Below, one piece after another: positions 7,770 to 14,774 of a DNA stretch of 21,463 nt. The stretch's first letter is position 1. Every line of letters starts with the position of its first letter. Origin of the DNA: Acidiferrobacterales bacterium (lineage in GTDB: Bacteria; Pseudomonadota; Gammaproteobacteria; Acidiferrobacterales; Sulfurifustaceae); the NCBI GenBank assembly GCA_919902095.1, contig CAKKQL010000146.1, positions 1-21,463 of the forward strand, in the 5' to 3' direction. The notes beneath the pieces are model-generated. The model was given only the letters and a program-made list of their open reading frames with translations. It did not search any database and was not told the origin of the DNA. The position numbers were made by a program, and so were the translations under genes.

Positions 7770-8615
7770 TTATCGCCGGCCGCGCCCGCCGACGCGGTCG
7801 AGAAGCCCGTCGAGCAGTGGAGTCGGAAGGAGGCGTTGCAGCAGGGCAGATAGGTAAGCCGGCACCGTGACCTGATAACGTCGGTGCGGATGACGTGATT
7901 CGAGCGCGTGGATGACCCTCTTCAACACCGCTTCCGGCGGGAGCGTGAAAGGCAGCGGACCACGTTGACCTTCCAGGCGCGCGATCATCGCGTCGTATTG
8001 GGCGCGGTGCGCACTCGCATCTTTGTCGATCCATTGTTTGAACGCGGCATAAGCATTGTCGCGAAAGCGTGCCGCGATCGGGCCAGGTTCGACAAGTGCG
8101 ACGTGGATATTCGCGCCGCGCAGTTCGAGGCGCAGCGCATCGGTGAGTCCTTCGATGGCGTACTTGCTCGCGCAGTAAGCGCCGCGATAGGCCAGCGCCA
8201 CGTAGCCGAGCATCGAGCTCATCTGCACGATACGGCCTTCATTTTGTGCGCGGAAGGTTGGCATCAAAAGTCGGATCAGCTCTTGCCCGCCGAAGACATT
8301 GGTTTCGAACTGCGCCCGCAACCCGGCGCGCGGCAGGTCCTCGACCGCGCCCGGCAGCCCAAAGCCGCCGTTATTCACGAGCGCGTACAGCCGGTTGTCG
8401 GTGCGCCGCAGGACGTCCTCGACCGCGGCGCGAATCGAGTCCGAGCTGTCCACGTCCAGCCTCAGGCTTTCGAAGCCTTCGGCCGCGAGTGTCGCCACAT
8501 CCGCCGGTTTGCGCGCCGTGGCGAACACGCGCCAGCCGCGTGCCCGCAGGCCGCGGGCGGTGGCCAGGCCGATGCCGGAGGAACAGCCGCTGATAAGTAC
8601 GCTGCGCGTATCCAT
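7770..8615 (-). CDS. Short-chain dehydrogenase/reductase (classical SDR)
   Basis: A 281-residue NAD(P)-dependent oxidoreductase with a Rossmann fold. It shows the cofactor loop SGCSSGIG (9-16), NNGG (81-84, in place of the common NNAG), structural N106, the active-site Ser in QMSSMLG (131-137) and the catalytic YxxxK pair Y147/K151 in YCASK. ATARK (32-36) after strand 2 suggests NADP preference, as inference. The C-terminal extension (about 240-281, ending in an Arg-rich tail) resembles SDRs of the retinol/steroid dehydrogenase-like group, whose members often act on hydrophobic alcohols or ketones; the substrate cannot be told from sequence. It stands alone, divergent from the sugar gene pair and separated from the signalling operon by the AT-rich leader. 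No strong ribosome-binding site is seen before the ATG at 8615. Confidence 0.9.
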   Translation of the reverse strand: MDTRSVLISGCSSGIGLATARGLRARGWRVFATARKPADVATLAAEGFESLRLDVDSSDSIRAAVEDVLRRTDNRLYALVNNGGFGLPGAVEDLPRAGLRAQFETNVFGGQELIRLLMPTFRAQNEGRIVQMSSMLGYVALAYRGAYCASKYAIEGLTDALRLELRGANIHVALVEPGPIAARFRDNAYAAFKQWIDKDASAHRAQYDAMIARLEGQRGPLPFTLPPEAVLKRVIHALESRHPHRRYQVTVPAYLSALLQRLLPTPLLDGLLDRVGGRGRR

Positions 8616-8657
8616 GACCGACCTAGTCTAGCCGATGGGGATTCTGCGTCGTGCCGG

Positions 8658-8685
8658 TTCGAAACCCCTGCCTTTCATGTATAAT
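8658..8685 (+). promoter_or_regulatory. Sigma70 promoter for the sugar oxidoreductase/aminotransferase pair
   Basis: A perfect TATAAT (8680-8685) lies 16 bases after TTCGAA (8658-8663, 3 of 6 matches). Transcription would begin near 8692, leaving a leader of about 45 bases before the ATG at 8738. The -10 element is the best in the window; the -35 element is weak. Confidence 0.55.
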
Positions 8686-8737
8686 TTCGCCGCTTTTCCG
8701 GTCGCAATCACCTAACCGCCACACCGATCCGTTTCCG

Positions 8738-9715
8738 ATGACGACTGCTTCCGCAAATACCAGGACGGCGAACGGCCGGCTGCGCGTCGGCGTGCTGGGC
8801 GTGGGCTACCTCGGCCGCTTCCACGCCAAGATCTACGCCGGCATGCCGGACGTCGAGCTCGTGGGCGTGGCCGACGTGAATGCCGGCGCCGCCAAGGCCG
8901 TGGCGGACCAGTACGGTTGTGCCGCCTATGCCAACCCGCGCGACCTGCTCGGCAAGGTCGATGCCGTGAGCGTCGTGGTGCCGACGGTGTATCACGCCGA
9001 GGTCGCGCGACCGTTCCTCGAGCGCAAGGTGCACATGCTCATGGAAAAGCCGATCGCGCCGAGCTACGACGAATCGCTGGCACTCGTGGAGCTGGCCGAG
9101 CGCGCCGGCGTCATCTTCCAGGTCGGTCACCTCGAGCGCTTCAATGCCGGCGTCATGGCGCTGGCCGAGCATTGCGTCAACCCGCGTTTCATCGAGGTCC
9201 ACCGCATCGGCCCGTTCGTGGACCGCGCCACCGACGTGGACGTGGTCACCGACCTCATGATTCACGACATCGACATCGTCATGTCGCTGGTGAAATCGAA
9301 GATACGGACTATCGCCGCCAACGGCACCCCGGTCATCACCGACCAGGTGGACATCGCCAACGCGCGCATCGAGTTCGAGAATGGCGCCGTGGCCAACGTC
9401 ACCGCGAGCCGCGTATCGAACAAGAAGCTGCGGCGCATCCGCGTGTTCGGCGACAGGCATTATTACGGTCTCGACTACGTGGACCAGAAGCTCGAAGTGA
9501 CCCAGGCGGTGCCGGACGGCAACGGCGGCAGGTGGCCCCGGATCGCGACCGAAACCCTCGACATCACGCCGCGCCCGCCGCTCGATACCGAACTCGAATA
9601 CTTCGTGCGCTCGGTGCGTACCGGCACGCCGCCGCTGGTCAATGGCCGCGTCGGGCTGGAGGCGCTGCGCGTCGCTTTGCTTGTGAAGGAGAAGATTTCC
9701 CAATGCACGCCGTAA
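8738..9715 (+). CDS. Gfo/Idh/MocA sugar oxidoreductase, GnnA/WbpB type
   Basis: A 325-residue NAD(P)-dependent oxidoreductase. It has the N-terminal dinucleotide-binding motif GVGYLG (21-26), the family EKP motif with the catalytic Lys (103-105), GHLERFN (130-136) and HDID (176-179) in the substrate half. It is followed with a 13-base overlap by a DegT-family aminotransferase. This pairing occurs where the 3-hydroxyl of a UDP-N-acetyl-sugar is oxidised and then aminated. Known examples are GnnA/GnnB, which make the UDP-2,3-diamino sugar of lipid A in Acidithiobacillus ferrooxidans, and WbpB/WbpE for an O-antigen uronic acid. Overall resemblance, especially VGHLERFNAG, leans to GnnA; the decision needs a tree. 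The frame is open back to 8651, but that part lies at the promoter, so the ATG at 8738 was chosen. No good ribosome-binding site is seen. Confidence 0.85.
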   Translation: MTTASANTRTANGRLRVGVLGVGYLGRFHAKIYAGMPDVELVGVADVNAGAAKAVADQYGCAAYANPRDLLGKVDAVSVVVPTVYHAEVARPFLERKVHMLMEKPIAPSYDESLALVELAERAGVIFQVGHLERFNAGVMALAEHCVNPRFIEVHRIGPFVDRATDVDVVTDLMIHDIDIVMSLVKSKIRTIAANGTPVITDQVDIANARIEFENGAVANVTASRVSNKKLRRIRVFGDRHYYGLDYVDQKLEVTQAVPDGNGGRWPRIATETLDITPRPPLDTELEYFVRSVRTGTPPLVNGRVGLEALRVALLVKEKISQCTP

Positions 9716-10830
9716 CGAAACCCATGCCGATACCGTTCCTCGACCTGACCACGCAATACAAGCAGCTTGAAGCCGAGTGGCTGGCCGCTATTCGTGAAAC
9801 CGGCAACCGTGGCAGTTTCGTCCTCGGTCCGCATGTGCAGGCGTTTGAGAAGGAATGTGCCGAATATGTCGGCGTGAAGCACGCCATCGGTGTGGCCAAC
9901 GGCACCGACTCGCTGGTTCTGAGCCTGCGCGCACTCGGCATCGGCCCGGGCGACGAAGTTATCACCACGCCGTTCACGTTCTTCGCCTCGGCGGAGACCA
10001 TTGATATGGTCGGCGCCACGCCGGTGTTTGCCGACATCCTGCCGGACAGCTTTTGCATCGATCCGGCCAGCGTCCGGAAAAAGATTACGTCGAAGACCAA
10101 GGCCATCCTGCCGGTGCATATCTTCGGCCACCCGACGGAGATGGGTGAAATTATGGAGATTGCGAAGAAACACAAGCATGTCGTGATCGAAGACTGCGCC
10201 CAGGCGTTCGGCGCCACGAGCGGCGGCAAGGTGGTCGGCGCCATCGGCGATACCGGCAGTTTTAGTTTCTATCCGACCAAGGTGCTCGGTTGCTACGGCG
10301 ACGGCGGCATGGTGACGACCAACTCCGACGCGCTGAACGAGCATATTCGGCGGTTGCGTAACCACGGCGCCGTGAAGCCCTTTGTCCACGCCGAAATCGG
10401 CATGAACAGCCGTCTCGACGAAATCCAGGCGGCGCTGCTGCGCCTCAAGTTGCGCACCATCAAGCATGACATCGCCGGCCGGCAGCAGGTAGCGGCGGAG
10501 TACACCCGGCGCCTCGCGGGTTCCGCGGTAAAGACGCCGACGCTGCCAATAAACGGCACCCACGCCTTCAATCTCTACACCGTCCGCGTCCCGCGACGTG
10601 ACGCCGTGCGCCAGGCGCTCACCGATGCCCAGATCGGCACCTCGCAGTGCTATCCGCGGGGGCTGCATTTACAGGATGTTTACAAGCGGTTGGGCTACCC
10701 GCCCGGCAGCCTGCCGGTGTGCGAGCACGCCACTACCGAGACGCTTTCACTCCCCATCTACCCCGGCATGCCGCTTGAGCATATCGAGCGGGTATGCGCG
10801 GTGCTGACCTCGGCGGCGAAAGCGGCCTGA
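9703..10830 (+). CDS. DegT/DnrJ/EryC1 sugar aminotransferase, GnnB/WbpE type
   Basis: A 375-residue PLP-dependent enzyme that should transaminate the 3-keto sugar nucleotide made by the preceding oxidoreductase, probably with glutamate as amino donor. Motifs run in family order: PFLDLTTQYK (11-20), the PLP-phosphate segment GVANGTDSL (63-71), TTPFTFFAS (88-96), IEDCAQAFGA (162-171) with the pyridine-binding D164, and the Schiff-base lysine K193 in SFYPTKVLGCYGDGG (188-202). Length and motifs are complete. The ATG at 9703 is preceded by AAGGAG about 11 bases upstream, inside the oxidoreductase gene. The frame is open much further upstream, but that part is a shadow of the oxidoreductase. No lpx or O-antigen gene adjoins the pair here. 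About 157 bases separate its stop from the next gene. Confidence 0.88.
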   Translation: MHAVTKPMPIPFLDLTTQYKQLEAEWLAAIRETGNRGSFVLGPHVQAFEKECAEYVGVKHAIGVANGTDSLVLSLRALGIGPGDEVITTPFTFFASAETIDMVGATPVFADILPDSFCIDPASVRKKITSKTKAILPVHIFGHPTEMGEIMEIAKKHKHVVIEDCAQAFGATSGGKVVGAIGDTGSFSFYPTKVLGCYGDGGMVTTNSDALNEHIRRLRNHGAVKPFVHAEIGMNSRLDEIQAALLRLKLRTIKHDIAGRQQVAAEYTRRLAGSAVKTPTLPINGTHAFNLYTVRVPRRDAVRQALTDAQIGTSQCYPRGLHLQDVYKRLGYPPGSLPVCEHATTETLSLPIYPGMPLEHIERVCAVLTSAAKAA

Positions 10831-10865
10831 GACCGCCTGTCCTTCCCATTTCTCCCATAATGCCT

Positions 10866-10970
10866 TTGCACCCAAGCACTTAGCAGGCTAGCCGCTTGCG
10901 CCACTGCTGGGTCTAGAGTGTAAAGGCACGTCTATTGCATTAGTTTAGGGTGCAAGCCGGGAACGCACCC
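10866..10970 (+). repeat. Leader with two alternative inverted-repeat pairings before the binding-protein gene
   Basis: TTGCACCC (10866-10873) can pair with GGGTGCAA (10948-10955). The GGGTGC part of that second element can instead pair with GCACCC (10965-10970), which lies just before the ribosome-binding site GGGGAGG (10974-10980). The two pairings exclude each other. This could be a leader that switches access to the start site, or simply repeated operator half-sites. No known riboswitch consensus was recognised. Confidence 0.35.
10896..10924 (+). promoter_or_regulatory. Weak candidate promoter for the binding-protein/cyclase operon
   Basis: TTGCGC (10896-10901), 17 bases, TGTAAA (10919-10924). 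The matches are 3 of 6 and 4 of 6. If used, transcription would begin near 10931 and the first repeat element (10866-10873) would lie outside the RNA. The evidence is spacing and position only. Confidence 0.22.
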
Positions 10971-10987
10971 GGCGGGGAGGAATCGCC

Positions 10988-11851
10988 ATGCCCAATTGCC
11001 TGATGTCCCTGCGGCGGGGTTTCGCCGCGCTCCTGCTCGTGTCGTGGTCGGGGTTGGCGACGGCCGAAGAGCCGCCGCAGCCGGTCACCGGCGCCGGCGA
11101 GCATTTCACCTGGGTGCTGCTCGACCAGATACGCCCCCAGATCGAACGCGATTTCAACCTCAAGCTGAACCTGATCGGCCGGGAATCGATGCTCGGCCAT
11201 GGCTGCAACCAGGGCATCAAGAAGGCCCGCGAGAACCGGCCCGGCAACGCGACCTTCGGTTTCATCTGCTGCCCGCTCGCCAGGGAGGAGGTCGAGAAGG
11301 AGGGGCTGACGGTGCATCCGGTCGCGCTCGAACCGTTGCTCATCATCGTCAACCGCTCCAATCCGGTGACCGACATCTCAATCGAGCAGGTCCGCGCCAT
11401 CTATCGCGGCGAGATCCGCAACTGGAAGGAGGTCGGCGGCGAGGACAAGCCGATCGTGGTCGTGCTGCGGCCGCATTGCCCGCAGCGCCCCGGCCACTGG
11501 AAGACGATCGTGCCGTCGGTCGAGCAGTTTCGCAAGGACCGCATCGAGGTGAAGAGCGAGGCCGAGGTGGTGCAGGGCGTGTCGGACTTCACCGAGGGCG
11601 TCGGCCATATCGGCGCCACCTGGGTGTTCGAGGAGCGCCAGAAGGTGAAGGTCGTCACCGTGGGCGGCGTCGCGCCGACTGCCGAGAATCTCAAGAACAA
11701 GACCTATCTTTTCTATCAGGAGCAGTCGATCGTCACCCATGGGCCGATGTCGCCGTCGCTGGCCGGCATGATCCGCGAAGTCCAGAGCGGACAGGCGTTC
11801 CGGGCAGTAGCGAAGAAGTACGAACTACTGCCCCTCACCCCGGCGCACTAG
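10988..11851 (+). CDS. Secreted PstS-like periplasmic binding protein, probable sensor subunit
   Basis: A 287-residue protein with a signal peptide (Arg-rich n-region at 9-10, hydrophobic core 11-19, probable cleavage after ATA near 26), so it is likely periplasmic. The core resembles type 2 periplasmic binding proteins of the PstS group, most clearly SIEQVRAIYRGEIRNWKEVGGEDKP (131-155), which matches the PstS interdomain segment. The next segment, where PstS has its SGT phosphate-binding residues, reads RPHCPQRPGH (161-170), so phosphate is an unlikely ligand. Four cysteines follow the signal peptide (73, 94, 95, 164), unusual for this family, and might form disulfides. A strong GGGGAGG site lies 7 bases before the ATG. 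The stop is 2 bases from the start of a membrane diguanylate cyclase and no ABC transporter genes are nearby, so a sensory role is favoured over transport. The ligand is unknown. Confidence 0.82.
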   Translation: MPNCLMSLRRGFAALLLVSWSGLATAEEPPQPVTGAGEHFTWVLLDQIRPQIERDFNLKLNLIGRESMLGHGCNQGIKKARENRPGNATFGFICCPLAREEVEKEGLTVHPVALEPLLIIVNRSNPVTDISIEQVRAIYRGEIRNWKEVGGEDKPIVVVLRPHCPQRPGHWKTIVPSVEQFRKDRIEVKSEAEVVQGVSDFTEGVGHIGATWVFEERQKVKVVTVGGVAPTAENLKNKTYLFYQEQSIVTHGPMSPSLAGMIREVQSGQAFRAVAKKYELLPLTPAH

Positions 11852-11853
11852 CG

Positions 11854-13419
11854 TTGATAACGCGCACCTATCGGCGCCGGCTCGTCGCGTACGTCGCCGT
11901 CCTGTTGGCGTTCCTGGTGGGCGTGATCGTGCTCGCCTACCGTTCGAGCAGCGCCGTCGTGCTCGCCGAGGCCGAGAGCAACGCCGCTCGGCTCGCGCAG
12001 CAGATCGAAAGCCAGTTGCGGGTCGAGGGGCGCGACCTGGCGGACCGTGCCCGCATGGTACGCGACAACACGAGCTTCGCCGAGTATCTGTTCATCGCCA
12101 CCTCGCTCGATACCGATCCCAAGGCCCTGCGCGAGCTGTTCCAGCGGCAGTTCGGCTGGTTGCAGATGGATCGCGCGGTGGTGCTGGCGCGCAGCGGCCG
12201 CGTGCTGCTCGGGGCCGAGGCGCGCGATCTCCTCGCGGTGCTGCGCGCCCGCCGGCTGGCGACGGCGAACGCCGACGCGCTATTTCCGGTGGATGGCGCA
12301 CATGGCCTGGAGCTGGTGGCGGTGGCACCGATCCGCTACCGTTCGCAGCAACTCGGCGCCGTGGCGCTCACGCGCGCCGTCGATGCCAAGTGGATGGCGG
12401 CCGTACACGAACTTACCGGCGGGCATGTGCTGCTCGTCCGCGACGGACGCATCGCCATGACGTCGCTCGACGCCGGTCAGGTGGGGGCGGCATTGGCACC
12501 GCGCGGCGACGTCGTCACACTCAAGGGCGAGGAATACCTGATCCGGCATCTCGCGCTTGCCGGCGAGCCGGCATCGTCGCAGCTGTGGTTCGTGCTGTCC
12601 AAGGCGCAGCTGACCGAGCAGCTCGCGCGCCAGCGCAACCTGATGCTGCTGCTGGCCGTGGCCGGCTGTTTCGGCGTGCTGGTCGTCGGCGCGCTGATGC
12701 TGCACAACTTCGGCGCACCGATCTCGCGCCTCATGGGCATGATCAAGGAGGTCGGCGCCGGCCGGCTTCCGGACCTTCCGCGCACGCACGCACGCGATGA
12801 AATCGGGTTTCTGTGGAACCAGTTTGTGGTGATGGTACAAAGCCTGCGCGAAAAGCAGGAGCAACTCACCGTCATCCATCAGCAGCTCGAACGGCAGGCG
12901 ATCACCGACGAGCTCACCGGCCTCTACAACCGCCGCTACCTGTACGATATTTACCCGAAATTGTGCTCCGAGGCGCTGCGCCAACACAGCAGCCTCGCGC
13001 TGATCCTGATCGACCTCGACAACTTCAAGCTGGTCAACGACCGTTTCGGGCACCTAGCCGGCGACAGTGTGCTCGTGAACTTTGCGGCGCTGCTGCACGA
13101 GGTCTGCCGCGTCAGCGACTTCCTGATCCGGCTTGGGGGCGAGGAGTTTCTGGTGCTGACCCACGGCGACACCGACGGCGCCGCGGTTCTGGCCGAGAAG
13201 ATTCGCGCGGCGCTGGAGCAATGCGCCATCACGGATGAGGGGAACATCATTCGGGTGACGGCAAGCTTCGGCGTGGCGTGCGCCGAGGAAAGCGACGACC
13301 ACAACGGCCTGGAACAGGTGCTGGTGCGTGCCGACCGGGCGTTGTACGCCGCCAAACAGGCCGGGCGCAACCGCGTCATGAGCTGGGCGCCGACGCTTAT
13401 GGCAGTATCGAGCCGCTAG
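11854..13419 (+). CDS. Membrane diguanylate cyclase with periplasmic sensor region and HAMP-like linker
   Basis: A 521-residue inner-membrane protein. TM1 is about residues 9-29, a periplasmic region spans 30-261, TM2 is about 262-283, then come a HAMP-like linker (284-335), a short coiled coil and a GGDEF domain (345-515). The active site is complete: IDLDNFKLVND (386-396), GHLAGD (399-404) and GGEEF (428-432). RVSD (419-422), five residues earlier, is the product-inhibition I-site. It should make c-di-GMP from two GTP, controlled from the periplasm, probably by the binding protein encoded just upstream. The frame is open upstream to 10996, but that part is a shadow of the binding-protein gene. 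TTG at 11854 is the first start after that gene's TAG and places TM1 at the N-terminus; no Shine-Dalgarno is visible, which suggests coupled translation. Function is strongly supported, the start moderately. Confidence 0.92.
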   Translation: MITRTYRRRLVAYVAVLLAFLVGVIVLAYRSSSAVVLAEAESNAARLAQQIESQLRVEGRDLADRARMVRDNTSFAEYLFIATSLDTDPKALRELFQRQFGWLQMDRAVVLARSGRVLLGAEARDLLAVLRARRLATANADALFPVDGAHGLELVAVAPIRYRSQQLGAVALTRAVDAKWMAAVHELTGGHVLLVRDGRIAMTSLDAGQVGAALAPRGDVVTLKGEEYLIRHLALAGEPASSQLWFVLSKAQLTEQLARQRNLMLLLAVAGCFGVLVVGALMLHNFGAPISRLMGMIKEVGAGRLPDLPRTHARDEIGFLWNQFVVMVQSLREKQEQLTVIHQQLERQAITDELTGLYNRRYLYDIYPKLCSEALRQHSSLALILIDLDNFKLVNDRFGHLAGDSVLVNFAALLHEVCRVSDFLIRLGGEEFLVLTHGDTDGAAVLAEKIRAALEQCAITDEGNIIRVTASFGVACAEESDDHNGLEQVLVRADRALYAAKQAGRNRVMSWAPTLMAVSSR

Positions 13420-13434
13420 GTGCGCCCGGTACCT

Positions 13435-13461
13435 GCGCCGCCGGGCGGCGCGGTCGCTTTT
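13435..13461 (+). terminator. Probable intrinsic terminator after the diguanylate cyclase
   Basis: GCGCCGC, loop CGG, GCGGCGC (13435-13451) forms a 7-bp all-GC stem 15 bases after the cyclase stop. It is followed by GGTCG and then TTTT. The short T-run begins a few bases away from the stem, which weakens the call. Confidence 0.42.
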
Positions 13462-13616
13462 GACCCATCCCGTCACACCGCGCACCCTTGTCGAGCGCGT
13501 GAACGCGGTTAAGAGCGCCTGAACCGGCGCCCGAGTCAACCCGATTCCCCGCTTGCAGCGTAAAAGTTAAATAACATAGTATCGTCGGACACAGCAACAG
13601 AAGGGCGCCATTGGGC

Positions 13617-13949
13617 ATGACACGCGAATTCACGAATCTGCATGTACGCCGCGGCGCGGCTCGTGCCTGCGCGGCGGTAGTTGTCTGCACCATGCTGGCG
13701 GGCTTGCCGGTGCGGGCGGACGATGTCGAGGCGCGGGCCGGCGAGGCTGTCGCCAATATCATTTTTGATTACGACGGTAGCAGCGAGTTTGTCAGTTACC
13801 GCGTGCGTCCGGACGGATTCGTGGATGCGGTGTTTGCGAGCAACACGCCCGGGGCGTTGTATGACGAGGTTGTCGAGAAGTTGCGTCGCGACCCCGGTAT
13901 CAAGGGCGTGCTGGCGGGAAAGGGCGGTCCGGTCTGCTCGCGCTTCTGA
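13617..13949 (+). CDS. Small secreted protein of unknown function
   Basis: A 110-residue protein I do not recognise. Residues 1-34 look like a signal peptide: Arg residues at 11-12 and 16, a hydrophobic stretch AACAAVVVCTMLAGL-like up to about 30, and cleavage after VRA near 34. The mature part of about 76 residues is acidic to neutral, with AVANIIFDYDGSSEF and a C-terminal VLAGKGGPVCSRF; it holds one cysteine near the end. No transmembrane helix remains after cleavage. A TTG six bases upstream (13611) is an alternative start, closer to the AAGGG ribosome-binding site (13601-13605). Weak promoter elements TTGCAG (13553-13558), 18 bases, TAGTAT (13577-13582) precede it. It stands alone between the cyclase terminator and rluF. 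G/C-rich third codon positions and the signal peptide support it as a real gene. Confidence 0.65.
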   Translation: MTREFTNLHVRRGAARACAAVVVCTMLAGLPVRADDVEARAGEAVANIIFDYDGSSEFVSYRVRPDGFVDAVFASNTPGALYDEVVEKLRRDPGIKGVLAGKGGPVCSRF

Positions 13950-14049
13950 TGACCTGATCGCCGGGCGCCGTTTCCTGCGTGCCGACCGCAGCGAAGCATG
14001 GGGTCGGGGTACTTGAAACCAGCCACCACCTGGAATTGACGCGCCGGCC

Positions 14050-14748
14050 GTGAGACTGAATAAATACATCAGCGAAACCGGCATCTGCTCCCGCCGCGAA
14101 GCGGATGCCTGGATCGCCAGCGGCCGGGTGACCATCAACGGCAAGCGGGCCGAACTCGGCACCCAGGTCGGCGACGGCGACGAAGTGCGCGTGGACAGGC
14201 GCGTCGTCGGCGCGAAGAAGCAGCATGTGTACATCTGCCTGAACAAGCCGGTCGGCGTTACCTGCACGACCGAGCGCCACATCGATGGCAATATTATCGA
14301 CTTCATTGGCCATCCGGCGCGGATTTTCCCCATCGGGCGGCTGGATAAGGACTCCGAAGGTCTGATCCTGCTCACCAACAACGGCGATATCGTCAACACC
14401 GTCCTGCGCGCAGAGAATAATCACGAGAAGGAATATATTGTCACCGTCGACAAACCGGTGACAGCCGCCTTCCTTGCCGGCATGGCCGGCGGCGTGCGCA
14501 TCCTCGGTGTGCGCACGAAGCCATGCCGCGTCAGCCGCGTGGATGATTACGTGTTTCGCATTATTTTGACGCAGGGGCTGAACCGGCAAATCCGGCGCAT
14601 GTGCGAGGTATTCGGCTACGCTGCGCGCCGGCTGCAACGTGTCCGGATCATGAATATACGGCTTGGCAAGCTGAGGATCGGCGAGTGGCGTGATTTGTCG
14701 GAAACGGAGCTTCGTGGGTTATTGCCCGGCCAGCGAAGCGGCAGCTAG
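14050..14748 (+). CDS. rluF: 23S rRNA pseudouridine(2604) synthase RluF
   Basis: A 232-residue RsuA/RluB/E/F-family pseudouridine synthase. Residues 1-55 form the S4 RNA-binding domain ([18 protein letters not shown]). The catalytic domain carries LNKPVGV (64-70) and the active-site D99 in [11 protein letters not shown], plus [11 protein letters not shown] near 190-200. The text follows E. coli RluF closely ([13 protein letters not shown], [13 protein letters not shown], NHEKEYxVTVDKP, LGEWRDL-like end), so the target is expected to be U2604 of 23S rRNA, perhaps with tRNA-Tyr U35 as in E. coli. The E. coli protein is longer at the C-terminus (about 290 residues, with a basic tail); that tail is missing here. 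The GTG at 14050 matches the V of the E. coli VRLNKYIS, and no other start lies in frame just upstream. No clear ribosome-binding site is seen. Confidence 0.93.
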   Translation: MRLNKYISETGICSRREADAWIASGRVTINGKRAELGTQVGDGDEVRVDRRVVGAKKQHVYICLNKPVGVTCTTERHIDGNIIDFIGHPARIFPIGRLDKDSEGLILLTNNGDIVNTVLRAENNHEKEYIVTVDKPVTAAFLAGMAGGVRILGVRTKPCRVSRVDDYVFRIILTQGLNRQIRRMCEVFGYAARRLQRVRIMNIRLGKLRIGEWRDLSETELRGLLPGQRSGS

Positions 14749-14774
14749 GATTGCGGGGCGGCATTTCCTGAACG

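Noticed and set aside
8917..9702. A long upstream extension in frame with the sugar aminotransferase
   Set aside because: It is the shadow of the oxidoreductase gene (Arg/His-rich text); the aminotransferase begins at 9703 with a ribosome-binding site.
9475..10668. A 397-codon open frame opposite the aminotransferase
   Set aside because: Antisense frames stay open easily in GC-rich DNA; the translation has no recognisable motif and covers a well-supported gene.
10831..10987. A c-di-GMP (GEMM) riboswitch before the binding-protein/cyclase operon
   Set aside because: I looked for the GEMM core elements because of the cyclase downstream and did not find them; only unrelated inverted repeats are present.
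10996..11853. A 286-codon extension in frame with the diguanylate cyclase
   Set aside because: It runs across the binding-protein gene in another frame and its translation is Arg/Gly-rich shadow text with no domain; the cyclase proper starts at the TTG at 11854.
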